64,000 bases of DNA from Prorocentrum cordatum (taxonomy: Eukaryota; Sar; Dinophyceae; Prorocentrales; Prorocentraceae). Every line of letters begins with the position of its first letter. The first letter of the stretch is position 1. The DNA lies in assembly GCA_963575745.1 (NCBI GenBank), contig CAUYUJ010014549.1:608501-672500 (forward strand), written 5' to 3'. A model generated the notes under the pieces. That model was not told the origin of the DNA and made no database searches. It worked only from the letters and a program-made list of their open reading frames with translations. The position numbers and the translations under genes are program-made. Shown one piece after another: positions 30,027-40,979 of this stretch.

Positions 30027-30605
30027 CGGCTAAGCCGGCCCCTGTTTGTCTCCTGTGTTCCAGCGCGTTTCAAATGCCACGGGCCAAGTAGCTCGGGTCG
30101 GGCCCTTCCTGTTCCCCTTCCAGAGCTGAGGGGGGCGTTGGGCCCGGGCCGGGAAGAGGATCACCCCCTCCATCTCCGCGCGGTGCACCTGGAGGCGGTC
30201 GATCGTTTCTGCCATAGCCTCCAGCCCCAGCAGGTATTCCCCGACCGCCGGCTGAGCCAGAACGGGGATTCCCGCTGCCTCCACTGCCGGTTGCGCCGGG
30301 AGAGGCGGCGCCACCTGCTGCGGCCTGCACTGGGCCATCAAGCTGACGCAGCGAAGCTTCGGATTGGGGTGTTTTTTTTTCAGCCTCTAGGGGAGACTCG
30401 ACTTCGGCACTCTTTGCTGGTCTCGAGCTGGCAGCATCACTCGACCTCTTCTGCGGCAGCCGTCCTTCCATTGCCAGGGAGATTTCGGCGCCAGGTGCTT
30501 TGGCAATCTTCGCTGGTCTCAAGTCACCAGCGTCGCTTAACCGCTTATGAGGCAATGTTCCTTCCGTCGCGCGGAGCATTTCGACGTCTGGTACTTTCGC
30601 TTTGA
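30027..30605 (-). pseudogene. Element B basic, repeat-containing linker
   Basis: The frame from about 30579 has an imperfect internal repeat: TLPHKRLSDAGDLRPAKIAK and RLPQKRSSDAASSRPAKSAE. Both look like nuclear-localisation-type basic patches. A Gly/Pro-rich stretch follows. The parallel frame reads LPAQPAVEAAG and VLAQPAVGEYLLGLE. The two frames suggest a shift in between. Two palindromes of the dispersed family lie here (30027-30037; partial at 30250). Confidence 0.35.
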
Positions 30606-30662
30606 CCTTGGGCGCCTGAGCCGTCGAGTGGAGCCTTGCCTTCTTCGCGGAGGGCTCTTCCT

Positions 30663-31064
30663 TCAGCGCATTCCACTCTGGGTCTCTGCCAGGGCGTTGT
30701 CGGACAGGGTCTGTTCTATTGCATGGGCCCTCGCGTTAACATCCCCTCTGATTACCGGGAGGGCGAAGTGCGTTCCCCACTTGTCAGCAGCTGAGCCGCG
30801 CGGGGTTTCATTGCGAGAAGGTCCCCACATGTTCATATAGATATAGACTACCTGATCCGTTCTCCTGTCTGGAACGCGAACTGTGACAATATGTCCCGCG
30901 CCCTTCATATAGGCGAACTCCGGCGGGCCCAAAATGGGTCCTATCAGCTCACCGCGGTCGCAACTGCGAACGCATCTGCTTTTACAGTCACCTGGCGGTC
31001 CACTGTAAAATTGGCATATCAAAATTGTGGGCGGGCCAACATGAGACTGGAAGTGCTGACGCAC
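30663..31064 (-). pseudogene. Element B possible endonuclease/exonuclease/phosphatase-like fragment
   Basis: The frame reads GAGHIVTVRVP, then VVYIYMNMWGPSRNETPRG and HFALPVIRGDVNARAHAIEQ. In endonuclease/exonuclease/phosphatase proteins, including LINE endonucleases, a strand ending in N-x-Y-x-P is followed by a GDxN motif; WGPS and RGDVNA fit those places. Only about 90 codons are readable, so the match is weak. It may be the remains of another element inserted in or fused to Element B. Confidence 0.3.
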
Positions 31065-31199
31065 TTTGATGCATGAGGGCCGTCGAAGCTGCCCCGATGA
31101 CTACCCCCGGAGTATTTCTGACAAGTGGCTCAGAAGACCATCCACGGGTCCTCGGACATCCTGCCATATAACCTTTGGATGACCGACCCGTTGCATGCT

Positions 31200-31529
31200 T
31201 TAAGATCCTCGTTCAGTTTGTTGGTGACGAAATCCTTCCGATAATCCGCATGCGGGTACCTTTTTTAGCACGATCCGCTGCATCCAGCTTCTCCGGCCAA
31301 AAGGGATCATGCCAGCTCCTGGATGGAAGAGGCAACGAAAGATCTTCCCTGGCTCGGGCGTTTCAAACTGGTGCGCGTGTCTTATCTCAACATCCGTCCA
31401 AACCGTGCAGCCCGACCCTGTCGCGTCACCCAACTCAACGCGCTCTATTATGGGCCTCGCTGCTGAGGTCTTGGTTTCCCCTACCGACTGAGCCGGCGGG
31501 GAATCCCTTGCCCTCAGCTTCTCGGTCAC
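31200..31529 (-). pseudogene. Element B unassigned frame
   Basis: A 109-codon frame with SGCTVWTDVEIRHAHQFETP and KIFRCLFHPGAGMIPFGRRS. It looks like coding sequence because aromatic, charged and hydrophobic residues alternate, but I recognise no domain. I looked here for RT motifs, since RT would follow in a copia element, and found none. Confidence 0.3.
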
Positions 31530-31587
31530 TTATTGCAACATGTTGTCGGGGTCGTCTGGGATAGCAACGCATTGGAGGCAATCTTCG

Positions 31588-32700
31588 TCAGGCGCGTCGC
31601 CCCCCGTGCCTTCTCATAGAGAAGCTCGCCAGCGCGTTCTGCGGCAATGGTCGGCCCACGCAGGGTCCTCGCGGTAGTCCTTCGGTCGGGCCGTCAATGA
31701 CTCTTCTTGCGGCTCGCAGAACGGTTCGTTTTCTGCTATGATGGTCCGCTGGAATTGCTTCCATCCGAGCCCCGCGAGGTGCTGGAACCCTATGGTTTTT
31801 ACACCGGGAAAACCACTTTTCCTTCCTGGTCATCTCGGACGGTTGAACCGCCGAGACGCCCAAAAGCTGCCGAGTGGGATCGGTCTGTGCGCGTGAGGCC
31901 TCAGAGGGGGCGCGGCCGCGGCTACGCAACGGCGCTACCCGCGGAGAGGCCGGCCGACGGCGGGCCCACCCCAGCTGTTGAGACAAAGCGGCGACGGCGC
32001 ATAGATCATGACTCGAAGAAGCGGGGTCAAAGCATGAGCGCGCTGCAGCGGGCGCAAGCACCAAATGAACCTGTCGGGCAAATGCATCAGTGTAATCATC
32101 AGCAAGTTTGCAATGCAATCCTTACCCCGTGCTTCAACACGTGCATGCATGCCGTCACACTTGTGCTCCAATCCTGTCGTCACTATATCCGGCGTGGACG
32201 CAATCGTCCATGGCTTCTTCATGACATTTCCTTTTCTGTCTCGCTAACCGCACGCGCACCCGTGCAGAACTGATTTATGATCCTTTTTACCGCACAGAAG
32301 CCTTAACCTGTGTATCTCTCCAACACTGACATTGGCAAGGCCATTCACTGCAGACGGTTCCCCCCGCTTCGAGGACAGCGCGCGCGACCTCCATGAAACT
32401 CCCAAGTAGGTATCTGAAGTCCGTCCTACTTCCCCGAAGCTTACGCAGAGACCTATGATCACCTCTGCGGGAATAATGAGCCTCGCTAACATATTGCAAA
32501 GGAGACCCCCCCGCACATGGGATCGAACCCCACAGTGCAATTTGTTTTCTTTTGAACGCTTTTATATCCGCAAGTGCCTTAAATTTACCCTCGTCGGTTC
32601 TCATGTCGTCGTGCTCGGTATATCGTATAACTCTACGCGAATTATCAACGAAATCATTGGGATTGCCGGTTCTAATTTTGGGCCCGCAGCAATATTAAAG
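31588..32700 (-). pseudogene. Element B methyltransferase-like domain (IPCAGGSP type)
   Basis: The frame from about 32700 reads NSRRVIRYTEHDDMRTDEGK, then KQIALWGSIPCAGGSPLQYV, in which PC sits as in the catalytic motif of C5-cytosine methyltransferases. FMEVARAVLEAGGTVCSEWP follows at the place of the next conserved Glu-containing strand. After a shift come KDHKSVLHGCACG, MKKPWTIASTPDIVTTGLEH and LADDYTDAFARQVHLVL. I recall this block order from dinoflagellate mobile-element proteins, with PCTGGSP as the usual form. Three or more frameshifts break it. The real activity is unknown. Confidence 0.55.
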
Positions 32701-34066
32701 TATTAATCGTCTCCCGTTCCATTCGCGTGTAATTGTCGATTGGTCCATTTCTTGCTGCGGTGTCGACTGCGGCCGCGTCAGTGATTTTGTGCTTGTTCCC
32801 CCCTCCTTCCAATATTTCTTGAATGCTGGGAATCTGTGCTTGTATATCCGAAGCGTCTGATTCACTGTCAGTCATATCGAACATGGCCATCATTCCTCTG
32901 TCTTCTCTCGATTTGCGCTTGTAGGAGCTTTTCCTGAAACCTTCCTTTTCTGTCGCGGAAGGCATTGTGCCGCGTGCATTTTCGGCTAAGCCGCATGCGT
33001 CAATAACACCTTGCGCGGCTACCGCAGCTGGGCCCCCTGAGCCTGCGTCCGTCGACAACTCCTCCGCTGGTCCAACAAGGTGTAACAGCGCGTACCCGTC
33101 GACGTCAATTTCATCCGGCACGACCGCTTTCGCCCTCTTTGGCTGCCGGAGGTCGGCCTCAGGTTTAAGGTTGCCGTCGGGTCGTCTGAGCGGTGCAAGT
33201 TCGTTTGGCCCCTCCTGGATTCCGACTGAGTCGATTCCGATGTCACGAAGGAGCGCAATACAGGGACCTGGGTCATCGATACCGAAGAAACCGCGCTTTT
33301 CGAGTCTGAACTGTTTAACTGCCTTCCTTCATTCAGCATGGCTCATGTTGAACCATCGGCTCGGGCGTATCCCAGGGTTGGTGGAACCTAGCAACTTCTG
33401 TAACCATTGAGCACCATATAATGGGCTAGGGTCAGTGACCCATACTCTTGTAACAGGTACGTGGTCTGGAACGTAGTACAACACGACTCGGATGCTACAC
33501 CTTTTCCGTCGCCCCTTCAACGGCAACTCCTCTGCAAGCTCATCCTCAGTGAGCCCGACTACGACACGTCGATCTTCACCATATTCCATAGTGTCTAGAT
33601 TTTGCGTGGTGCGGGCGAGAAGGCGACCTGGTCCAGGCACCCTCGATCACGGCTGAGCCGCGGAGAAGTTGGACTTACGATCCAATATGTACTCAACGCG
33701 TGCGAGACCAAGCTTCTGTTTGGGGTCAACATATGGTCTCGAATCTCGTCGGGGGCCCCGACCGTCCGGTGCCACAGGCACGTCGCCCCCTACGATTCCC
33801 CCCGGACTGTCATCATTGGAGTCGTCGTCGGGGTCCGAAGGTGGCGCGGCCTCGCCCCCTGGAGGAGGCGGTTGTATCGGTTCGCCCGGGTCGCTGTCAC
33901 TCAACGACGGAGCCGTCTGTGAACCTAGTCGGGCCCTCTGTCCAGCTGAGCCGGCAGAGGAGCCACCAAGGGGTATTATAACGTTCTTAATTTCGGTCTG
34001 GGCTTTTTCGCGCGCTTCTCTCATGGGGAATGTGGGCTCTTGGTCAGCCGTAGTGCCATCCAACAT
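32672..34066 (-). pseudogene. Element B post-integrase region
   Basis: Pieces in succession are a disordered acidic part (SDSDPGEPIQPPPPGGE), then TMEYGEDRRVVVGLTEDELA, KRCSIRVVLYYVPDHVPVTR and DPSPLYGAQWLQKLLGS. These are followed by HAERKAVKQF-like sequence and FFGIDDPGPCIALLRDIGIE in other frames, then a polar tail (MTDSESDASDIQAQ). The middle part looks like a folded domain of unknown role. It connects the integrase to the methyltransferase-like region. A TGA at 33647 and a stop at 33340 interrupt it. Confidence 0.45.
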
Positions 34067-35566
34067 GTTACTGTAGATATGATCCGACTTCTATATTTTT
34101 GGGCGCTTGCCTGCTGGCGTTCGCCCAGATTCCATGTTGAGTCCGTCAAATTGTCTCACTGGGGCACATAGCTCCCGGGCCCTACCTTACCCCCCGTTTC
34201 ATGAACATATCCGATGTAAGTCCCCGTGACCATCGCCCCGCCGGTTTTGGCGATCCGATATCGAGATCCTGGAGGGGGCGCGAAGCGCGCGAGGGGCCCG
34301 AAATGAAGGGGCGGAGCGGCAAAGTCGCGTCCAAATCTGCGCTTCCATGACGAATCACCCTCCTCAGGGATCCGAGCGTCACAACAGAAACAGAACTATC
34401 AGAAGGCACGCGTCCAAAATGGCGGGGGGCGGCCGGCCTGCATTAATAAGGCTCGGGTCCCCATCTGAACGCTTCCATCGGACCGTTCAGCAACAGCGAT
34501 TATTTGTTTGTTACCAGGGATGGTTGAGTCATGTGCTATCTTTAGTTCTACGCACGCACGTGCGAGTTCCCTCGCACCATCAGCACAACAATCTTTTGAT
34601 TTCTCTCCCGGAGCTTAAGGTTGATCAAAAAGTTACACGCGGAACGCAGATTATCATGCACACCCTGAGCCGCAAGGAAGTCTGTAGCCCGGTCGCGAAA
34701 ATTCACACACAGCGGTGGTATCGTTTCGCCGGGGTCGTTGTCACTGAACGGCGGAGCCGTCAATGAACCTAGTCGGGCCCTCTGTCCAGCTGAGCCGGCA
34801 GAGGAGCCGCCAAGGGGTATTATAACGTTCTTGATTTCGGTCTGGGCTTTTTTTCCGCACGCTTCTTCCATGGGGAATTTGGGCTCTTGGTCAGCCGTAG
34901 TGCCATCCAACATGTTACTGTAGATATGATCTGACTTCTCTATTTTTGGGCGCTTGCCTGCTGGCGTTCGCCCAGATTCCACGTTGAGTCCGTCAAATTG
35001 TCTCAGTGGTGACGCATAGCTCTCGGGCCCTACCTTGCTCCCCGCTTTATGAACAGATCCGAGGTAAACCCCCGCGACCATCGCCCCGCCGGTTTTGGCG
35101 ATCCGATATCGAGATTCTGGAGGGGGCACGAAGCGCGCGAAGGACCCGAAATGAAGGGGCGGAGCGGCAAAGTCGCGTCCGAATCTGCGCTGCCATGACG
35201 AATCACCCTCCTCAGGGATCCGAGCGTTACAACAAAAACAGAACTATCAGACGGCACGCGTCCACAATGGCGGGGGAAGGCGGGCCTGCATTAATAAGGC
35301 TCGGGTCCCCATCTGAACGCTTCCATTGGACCGTTCTGCAACAGCCATAAGGTATTTGTTACCAGGGATGGTTGAGTCATGTGCTATCTTTAGTTCTATG
35401 CAATATGCACGCACGTGCGAGTTCCCTCGCACCATCAGTACAACAATCTTCTAACTTCTCTCCCGGAGCTTTAAGGTTGATCAAAAAGTTACACGCGGAA
35501 CGCAGATTATCATGCACACCCTGAGCCGCAAGGAAGTCTGTAGCCCGGTCGCGAAAAGTCACACAA
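33880..35566. repeat. Tandem duplication of ~846 bp
   Basis: Copy 1 (about 33880-34727) and copy 2 (about 34728-35566) match closely over their whole length. Both begin near CGGGGTCGNTGTCACTNAACG, contain CAGCTGAGCCGGCAGAGGAG and end near ACGCGGAACGCAGATTATCA plus about 60 bp. They differ by point changes and small indels. The unit spans the second half of the integrase and the region after it, so a partial integrase is present twice. Confidence 0.9.
34548..35129 (-). pseudogene. Element B integrase C-terminal/linker, duplicated copy
   Basis: The frame reads ESRYRIAKTGGAMVAGVYLG, then SKVGPESYASPLRQFDG. These fit the place where copia integrases are followed by the capsule-like PGIFLGYH segment. 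The frame then has TEIKNVIIPLGGSSAGSAGQ and runs into a truncated second integrase piece (FRDRATDFLAAQGVHDNLRS) across the duplication boundary. It shows that the tandem duplication put a partial integrase downstream of the linker. Confidence 0.5.
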
Positions 35567-35826
35567 GCGGTCTCGTCATGGAGCCCCCGCGATAGGTCAT
35601 CCACCGCAAACCAGTGATCCATTGTGGTCAGGTGTCCGAACGTGACGGGGTTCGCGTATGGTTTAATAAGTACCCTAAGCCCCTTGCTGCGCGCTTTTCT
35701 TTGCTGGCGCCTCAATGCCTTTGTCCAGTTACATTTGAGCAGAAAAGGTATCTTCGAGGCATGAATTAGCAAATGCACGAGGGAGGCCGCGCTCTTTTCG
35801 AGTCGCTCAGTCGCGGAGGCTGGCAC
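35247..35826 (-). pseudogene. Element B integrase catalytic core
   Basis: From 35826 the frame shows FGHLTTMDHWFAVDDLSRG, with the first Asp, then ACVTFRDRATDFLAAQGV and LEDCCTDGARELARAC, with the second Asp. A frameshift near 35400 gives HDSTIPGNKYLMAVAERSNG, with the Glu, and QMGTRALLMQARLPPPLWTR, the helix after the core. All three catalytic residues are present, unlike in Copia-A. The pattern is that of Ty1/copia-type integrases of dinoflagellates. The shift makes this copy non-functional unless it is a sequencing error. Confidence 0.75.
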
Positions 35827-36494
35827 CTCAGAATCGGGCGGTACGTCGATGTCAACAAAGTCAACGCCACCCGAGCCCTCATCTGCATCCCCCCTCTAGC
35901 CAGGTGCTGCAGCAATTGTGTTGGAATCAAGCCCTCGATCCACGTCGTGGGGCAAAAATCCTGAGAGCCCGTAGAGGCGAGGGCTCTTGCGCACAGCCGC
36001 ACAGCCTCCGGCTAAGCGATGGCGTGGTAAAGTACAACCAACGACCGAGTCGTGGTTGGGAGAAGATGAAGGACTTACCAAGCTCACGACGCCGGTAGGT
36101 GTTCGATTCCAACCGCACTCACGAGCTTTCTGAGGCGACTAATAGAAATAGGTGACGATATCCACGGAGTCTACGTCGGACGGGAATGGGCTATCGGGCA
36201 CGGCCGGTCTGCCGTCCGCATATCCATGGTTACCAATCATCTCTTGTGCATGCAAGTCTATGGTTACGCGACTCTGGATTGATCGGGGCGGAGGGCCTCC
36301 CGCAGATTCCACATAATCCAGAAATGTATTGGCGCCTGACGTCACGCGACACCACCGCTCGGGAGTTGCAGGCTTCCCGGCAGCAGCTGCACACATCCAC
36401 TGACCCAGCGCCTCTCTGCCAGATAGGTCAAGTTAGGTATCTTGCCCTCAACGATCAAGTCCACTCGATGACCGCTGGGCAGACGTAAGTAGGG
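35827..36494 (-). other. Element B region between protease and integrase
   Basis: Only short frames are open, among them 36396-36139 with CAAAAGKPATPERWCRVTSG and FLDYVESAGGPPPRSIQ. In a copia element the integrase zinc-binding part would lie here, but I do not see an HHCC pattern. A tRNA-like sequence on the plus strand near 36047-36121 was examined and not accepted. Confidence 0.35.
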
Positions 36495-36875
36495 TCACTG
36501 GCCTGCTCGCCAAACGAAACTAAAGCCGTGATCCATGCAACGCACTCCCACTGAGATCACGGCCGGTGTTTCCGGCATGACCAATGCTTTAAAATTTCCG
36601 TCCCTAAAGTTGGGGCATGCGACGCGAACTGAACCTAGGGCCCGTGAACAACCCCCGGCAGTGTTCAGGGTGATCGACTCCTCGAGACGCCTGATCACTC
36701 CCATTGCGCCAGCAGCGCGAATGAACTTCTCTGCGATGAGATTGTGTCCACAGCCTGTGCCGGCGATGAACCTGAGCGATCCGAGGTGCACGGATGATCT
36801 CTCCTTGCAGCATTGCACCCCACGGCAGCTGAGCCGCCTGGGGCAACCGCTTCCCTTCCCTCGGATCCCATGCAA
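36495..36875 (-). CDS. Element B aspartic protease, catalytic Asp replaced
   Basis: The frame shows SLRFIAGTGCGHNLIAEKFI, where related proteases have DTGCG; here the Asp is Gly (GGC). It continues with RLEESITLNTAGGCSRALGS (flap region; relatives have TANG) and FKALVMPETPAVISVGVRCM followed by DHGFSFVW, which matches the end of these proteases closely. The family assignment is good. Loss of the single catalytic Asp would abolish activity. It stands between the Gag-like part and the integrase, as in copia elements. Confidence 0.65.
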   Translation of the reverse strand: MHGIRGKGSGCPRRLSCRGVQCCKERSSVHLGSLRFIAGTGCGHNLIAEKFIRAAGAMGVIRRLEESITLNTAGGCSRALGSVRVACPNFRDGNFKALVMPETPAVISVGVRCMDHGFSFVWRAGQ

Positions 36876-37162
36876 ACTTCACCGGCGACGTCGGACGCCC
36901 TTATCAGGGCTTGCATCGACGATGCTTTCCATTGTGTTGGCATATGTCGATATTCTGCGCTCGGGAACCTCCACCTATGTCTACACTCGAAAGCAGCTCC
37001 TTGGGGCTGTGGCGACGTGCCTTCCTCCGAATGGCAGTAGGCTCTCGAATTGAGGGGCGCATTCGAACGCGAAGGCCGCGCCGATCCGCCTTCGCAGACC
37101 TGACGCAACTTTTCAAAAAGGGATTCGCCACAAAATGATGGAAAGGCTTCCCTTGGAAGAGG

Positions 37163-37540
37163 TTATAACTGAACGAGGATAGCGGCGAATTTAATCAGCC
37201 TTTCCTCACGTTCCTGTTGTGTTTCGGAAGCGACAGCTGCGTCCTCGGAGAACACATTGACTCCTGTGGCGCGTGCATGATATTTCTCAACCGTCGAAAA
37301 GTACCCGGTTGAACTCGTCTGAAGGCTATGGGGGCCTCTAGCAAGCGGGGCTGGACATGCGCAAGTGCGCACACTGGCTGAGCCAGTGGGCCGAAGCCTT
37401 TCTTCCTCTTTCGCCTGAGCCGATAAGGGCGTCGCGACATCCTCTTGGCGAGGTGAATGAGCCTCAGCGTGAAGAGTAAGACTTGTCCCGCCAGCGTCTC
37501 GGCACTGGCGCGAACTCCGCCAATGCTCGGCCATCGTCAC
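37163..37540 (-). pseudogene. Element B unassigned linker
   Basis: A 125-codon frame rich in Ser, Ala and Arg with a charged C-terminus (SETQQEREERLIKFAAILVQ). No domain is recognised. It lies between the basic Gag-like part and the protease. It carries the longest palindrome of the dispersed family, 37373-37387, read as TGSAS. Confidence 0.3.
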
Positions 37541-37729
37541 GGATGGCCAGGCGTGTTCTTCGCGAACCAGCAGTCCTTGCCGCGCGAGCAGGCCCTTGTT
37601 TCCAGCCCAATGTGCCCTTCTCTCTATCTTGTCGCGACCCTTGCTCGACTCTCGGCTGCGCGGTGTCTCCCCTGGCGCGGCGCTGCTGGCATTAGCAGCA
37701 GCGGGGTCAGCTTGCTTGGTGGTCCGTTG

Positions 37730-39246
37730 TTAGCCAGGAGACTGTCCTGCCTCGATCTGAGCTTCTTCGCACCTGTCTCGCATTATCTTCTCGGCATCCG
37801 TCAAGCCTCGATGCTGTTTATAGCATCCGCTCTGTGGACCCTTACAGTTGCGAGGGTCTCGCGAGACGGCGCCGCGCGCCAGCTTGCTTTGGTGCTCTCG
37901 CGACGTCTCGGATTGGTTTCTTGCCCGCGGTTGTCTTGCATTGGAATTGCCAAACTTCTTCGACGGAGTCGAAGAGCGAGGCCGATCCTTCCCTTTTGGA
38001 CCTTTGCCTCCTGGTTTCTCGCTCCTGCCTCTCCGATCATTCTTCCCGCCAACTGGTTGGTTAGCGCCACCCGCCACCGGCTGAGCCGGGGCAGCTGGCG
38101 TCCCGGGCTTCTTGCGGTTGCAAGGGCAACCATGTCCCACCTCGGGGCAGTTCCTTCCTTGCTTGACGTATCTGCAGTTCGTCTCGCATTTGGTGCGTCC
38201 GCTCGCTGTCTTGTCAGTGGGCAAGCCTAGCCGGCGCGCTGTCGCTGCCGTCGCGGAGGCTCGTCGCCCGCCCCCGCCACCCTCATTCATCCCGCCGCTA
38301 AGGCGAGCCTGTCTATTTCTAGAATTGCGGGTCGACTCGTGCTCGGAGATTGCCCACTTCTCACGATCCGCATCATGAGCAACTCAACCTGCCACAGGAG
38401 CCACTGGTAGGAACGCATTCCTGTTCCGGGAGGGTCAGCCAATATCTCGCACCACTGGGTGATCCCGTCTAGCCTCGGAACTTGATTGACCTGTTCATAG
38501 AAATGCGCATGGATTGGGGCCATCCTTGCGTCCGAAGGTTCTCTGGCGCCGTATAATTCCTGATGGCGCTCCATCCATTCATTGTAGAAATAAGAAAGAT
38601 CCTGATTGGCCTTCTGGCGATCGATCGTGATCTTAAAAGGTTCACTGCATATTCAGTGTTGGCCATTTTCGGATCTGACCGAACACCAGACGCATATGGC
38701 ACGGATCATCTCACGCCCCGTGAGGAGGCGTTGCTCAGTCTGACACGAATGTTCCATGCGGTTGACTTGCGAGAGAAAATGGGAATGATGTACCGAAAGA
38801 TTACGGCTACGTTTCATGTTGGCAAATTGCTCCAGCAAGTTCGTTGCTACCATCCGACCAAGACGCATGAAGACTCTGGCAGTCTGGAGGTTATCCTTGG
38901 GGATACATGGGCCCATGGCTCCCATGATCCACATTTGCGCTGCCTTGGCGTCGTGCCAAGATCCAGCCACCGCCCTTATACAGCGTTGTTTCAATTTTCG
39001 CAGTGTCTGGACACTTGGGATGTCCATAAGGTTAAGCTCTTTGTCACTCCCAAAGGTTCTCCACTCGGGTTCCATTGGGTCGGCGATGCATGGCTGCAGC
39101 GCGGGGTTGTTGGGGCCGCGTGGCCCCCCACCGCTGTCTCCGCCTGAGGCACCCCCTGCATTGCCGCAATCATCTGGCGCTGGGTGCCGAACTCTGGTCA
39201 TCCAGCCGATCATTATCGTTGCCCCCCTGTCCGCCCCCACCCCCAC
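37730..39246 (-). pseudogene. Element B capsid-like and basic Cys-rich Gag region
   Basis: From 39246: WRTFGSDKELNLMDIPSVQT, then AKAAQMWIMGAMGP and RVFMRLGRMVATNLLEQFAN, which resemble the first half of copia Gag capsid. After shifts near 38700 and 38570 come MERHQELYGAREPSDARMA and WCEILADPPGTGMRSYQWLL. The 38290-37730 frame then has GRTKCETNCRYVKQGRNCPE and VGHGCPCNRKK, a Cys-rich stretch that could bind zinc, followed by a Lys/Gly/Ser-rich basic tail. This is most likely the Gag with its nucleic-acid-binding end. Confidence 0.5.
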
Positions 39247-39310
39247 CAGATGCGGCTGTGCCGCTGGTGAAGGGGACGCGACCAGGTAGGTCGCAGGTGC
39301 GGGGGGCCCC

Positions 39311-40889
39311 TCAGAATTTGGCGCGAGAAGGGACGTTGCCAGGGTTCGACCCTAGAACGCGTCCCTGGAACGAACCTCCACTTGGGTCAAAGGATTTCTT
39401 CAAGGCCGGCCCCGTGATGAATCGTGAGGTCGAAAAAGGAAGCCAAGGTGCGCGTTGCGCCATTGATGGCGGCATTCGGTCAAAGTCCGACTCCATCGAT
39501 TTGAACGACGGTATACCCATTACAATGGCGAAATTGCTAACCTGCTGTTCCAACCCAACGTCCTTTTATAATGCACGTTCCTTTGCTTTCCGCAACATTC
39601 CCTGATCTGCTCTGGCAGCGGCTATCTCTCGTCTGATGGCTGCCAGCTCGGCCTTGTGATCTCCTAGCTCTTGCATCTGCAGCTGGCGCCTTTCGATTAT
39701 ATCTTCAGATTTATCCGAGTGTCTCGGCGCCGTCTCATTTGCCTCGATTCTGTTGCGGTGGATGTCTTCAAGTCTGCTCTCAATTTTCTGCCTTTATCAC
39801 GGGGTCGTCTGGTTCCCTGGGCTCTTTGCTGCCGGCGCATTCTGTGCGCCTCCCGGCACCTCCGGCCAGGTGCCCCCTGCATGTGGGTTTCGCACACCCC
39901 ACGCAGATCCCGACGACAAGCCTTGAACACATGTGACACGGCTCATCTGGCGCGCCCACTCGAGTTCGGGTCGGCTTGGCCGCCCGCACTCGGACCGGGC
40001 GAGCAACTGTCGGACTCGGAGGAGGCAACGCACGTCGGCTGAGCCGGTGTTGATGTGGCCCTCTGCTGCGATCCAGCACCTCCCGGCAGAGCTGCAGGTG
40101 CAAGCCTGACCTCTGGCGCAGCTGCCGCGCCAGGTTGCCTATCTGTCTGGATCTTCTCTAGGGGCTCTCTCGCAGCCGCGCGTTGCTCTAGGCCAGACTC
40201 TAGCCTTCTATTCTCTTCGCCCACGGCACGAATGACGAGCGCATCGTTCTTGATCTGCTCATCCGCGCACCCCTTTGCGCGGTTCCAGGCCGCGGCCATC
40301 CTTCTTTGATCGTCATGCCTTAGAGCCTAGGCCCTCTCATCCTTCCCCTGGAATTTTCGCACCGCTTCTAGCTTCATCTTTTCGGCCTCGAGCCTGGCAG
40401 CATCGCGCTGATTATGGAGCTCCTGGTTTTCTCGTGCTGCCTGCTCTCGAGCCACTTTCTCCTTCCCGTCTGGCTGCATCAACAATCATCTGAAATTCGA
40501 CTCGCTCTTTATCAGCCTGCAGTTGGGACGGCGAAGCGCCGCTGAGCCACGTCCGCAATCCCTGCGATTTCCGCCTCCGCCTGCAGCGCGCGCCCCTGCG
40601 CGCCTTCTGCAATGGCAGCCTTTTCCTTTTCAGCTCAATATGCTATTGCCCTCTTCTCTGCCTCGGATTCAGCGAGCTTGCGGATGGCCTCTTCGGCGGC
40701 CGCCAAATCCGCATGCGCCTGAAGATGGATCTGTTGCATCTGCGCACTTGCTGCCCTCAGCTGCTCTCTATACTGCTTCTGCTTCTGTTCCCACTCTCGA
40801 ATGGCGATATGACGGCAGTTATGTTCCCCCAGCGTACTCGCAGGGCCACGATGAGCTACATTTTGGACACACCTTCGAACACTGTGCAC
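39311..40889 (-). pseudogene. Element B coiled-coil region with a Cys/His cluster
   Basis: Strong heptad-like helices are readable in several frames: EWEQKQKQYREQLRAASAQM, AEEAIRKLAESEAEKRAIAY, REQAARENQELHNQRDAARL and ERRQLQMQELGDHKAELAAI. Between them, PDEPCHMCSRLVVGICVGCA continuing KPTCRGHL gives a C-x2-C, C-x2-C, C-x2-H arrangement, perhaps a zinc finger. Stops at 40635 and near 39945 and several shifts break it. It precedes the capsid-like part and looks like the N-terminal half of a large structural protein. Confidence 0.45.
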
Positions 40890-40979
40890 ATGCAGGTCGG
40901 CGACACGACCCCCCCGGTTTGCGTCCTTTCCCGGGGCAACGGTTCTCTCCGCCTGAGGCGGGCATCTGGGGCCCGCGTT

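Noticed and set aside
36047-36121. tRNA-like stretch on the plus strand with a GTTCGATTCC box
   Set aside because: The T-arm stem does not pair, the acceptor ends match in only four of seven positions, and no anticodon arm can be drawn with confidence.
39338-39352. B-box-like GGTTCGACCCT
   Set aside because: There is no matching A box or cloverleaf, and it lies in a readable minus-strand frame of Element B.
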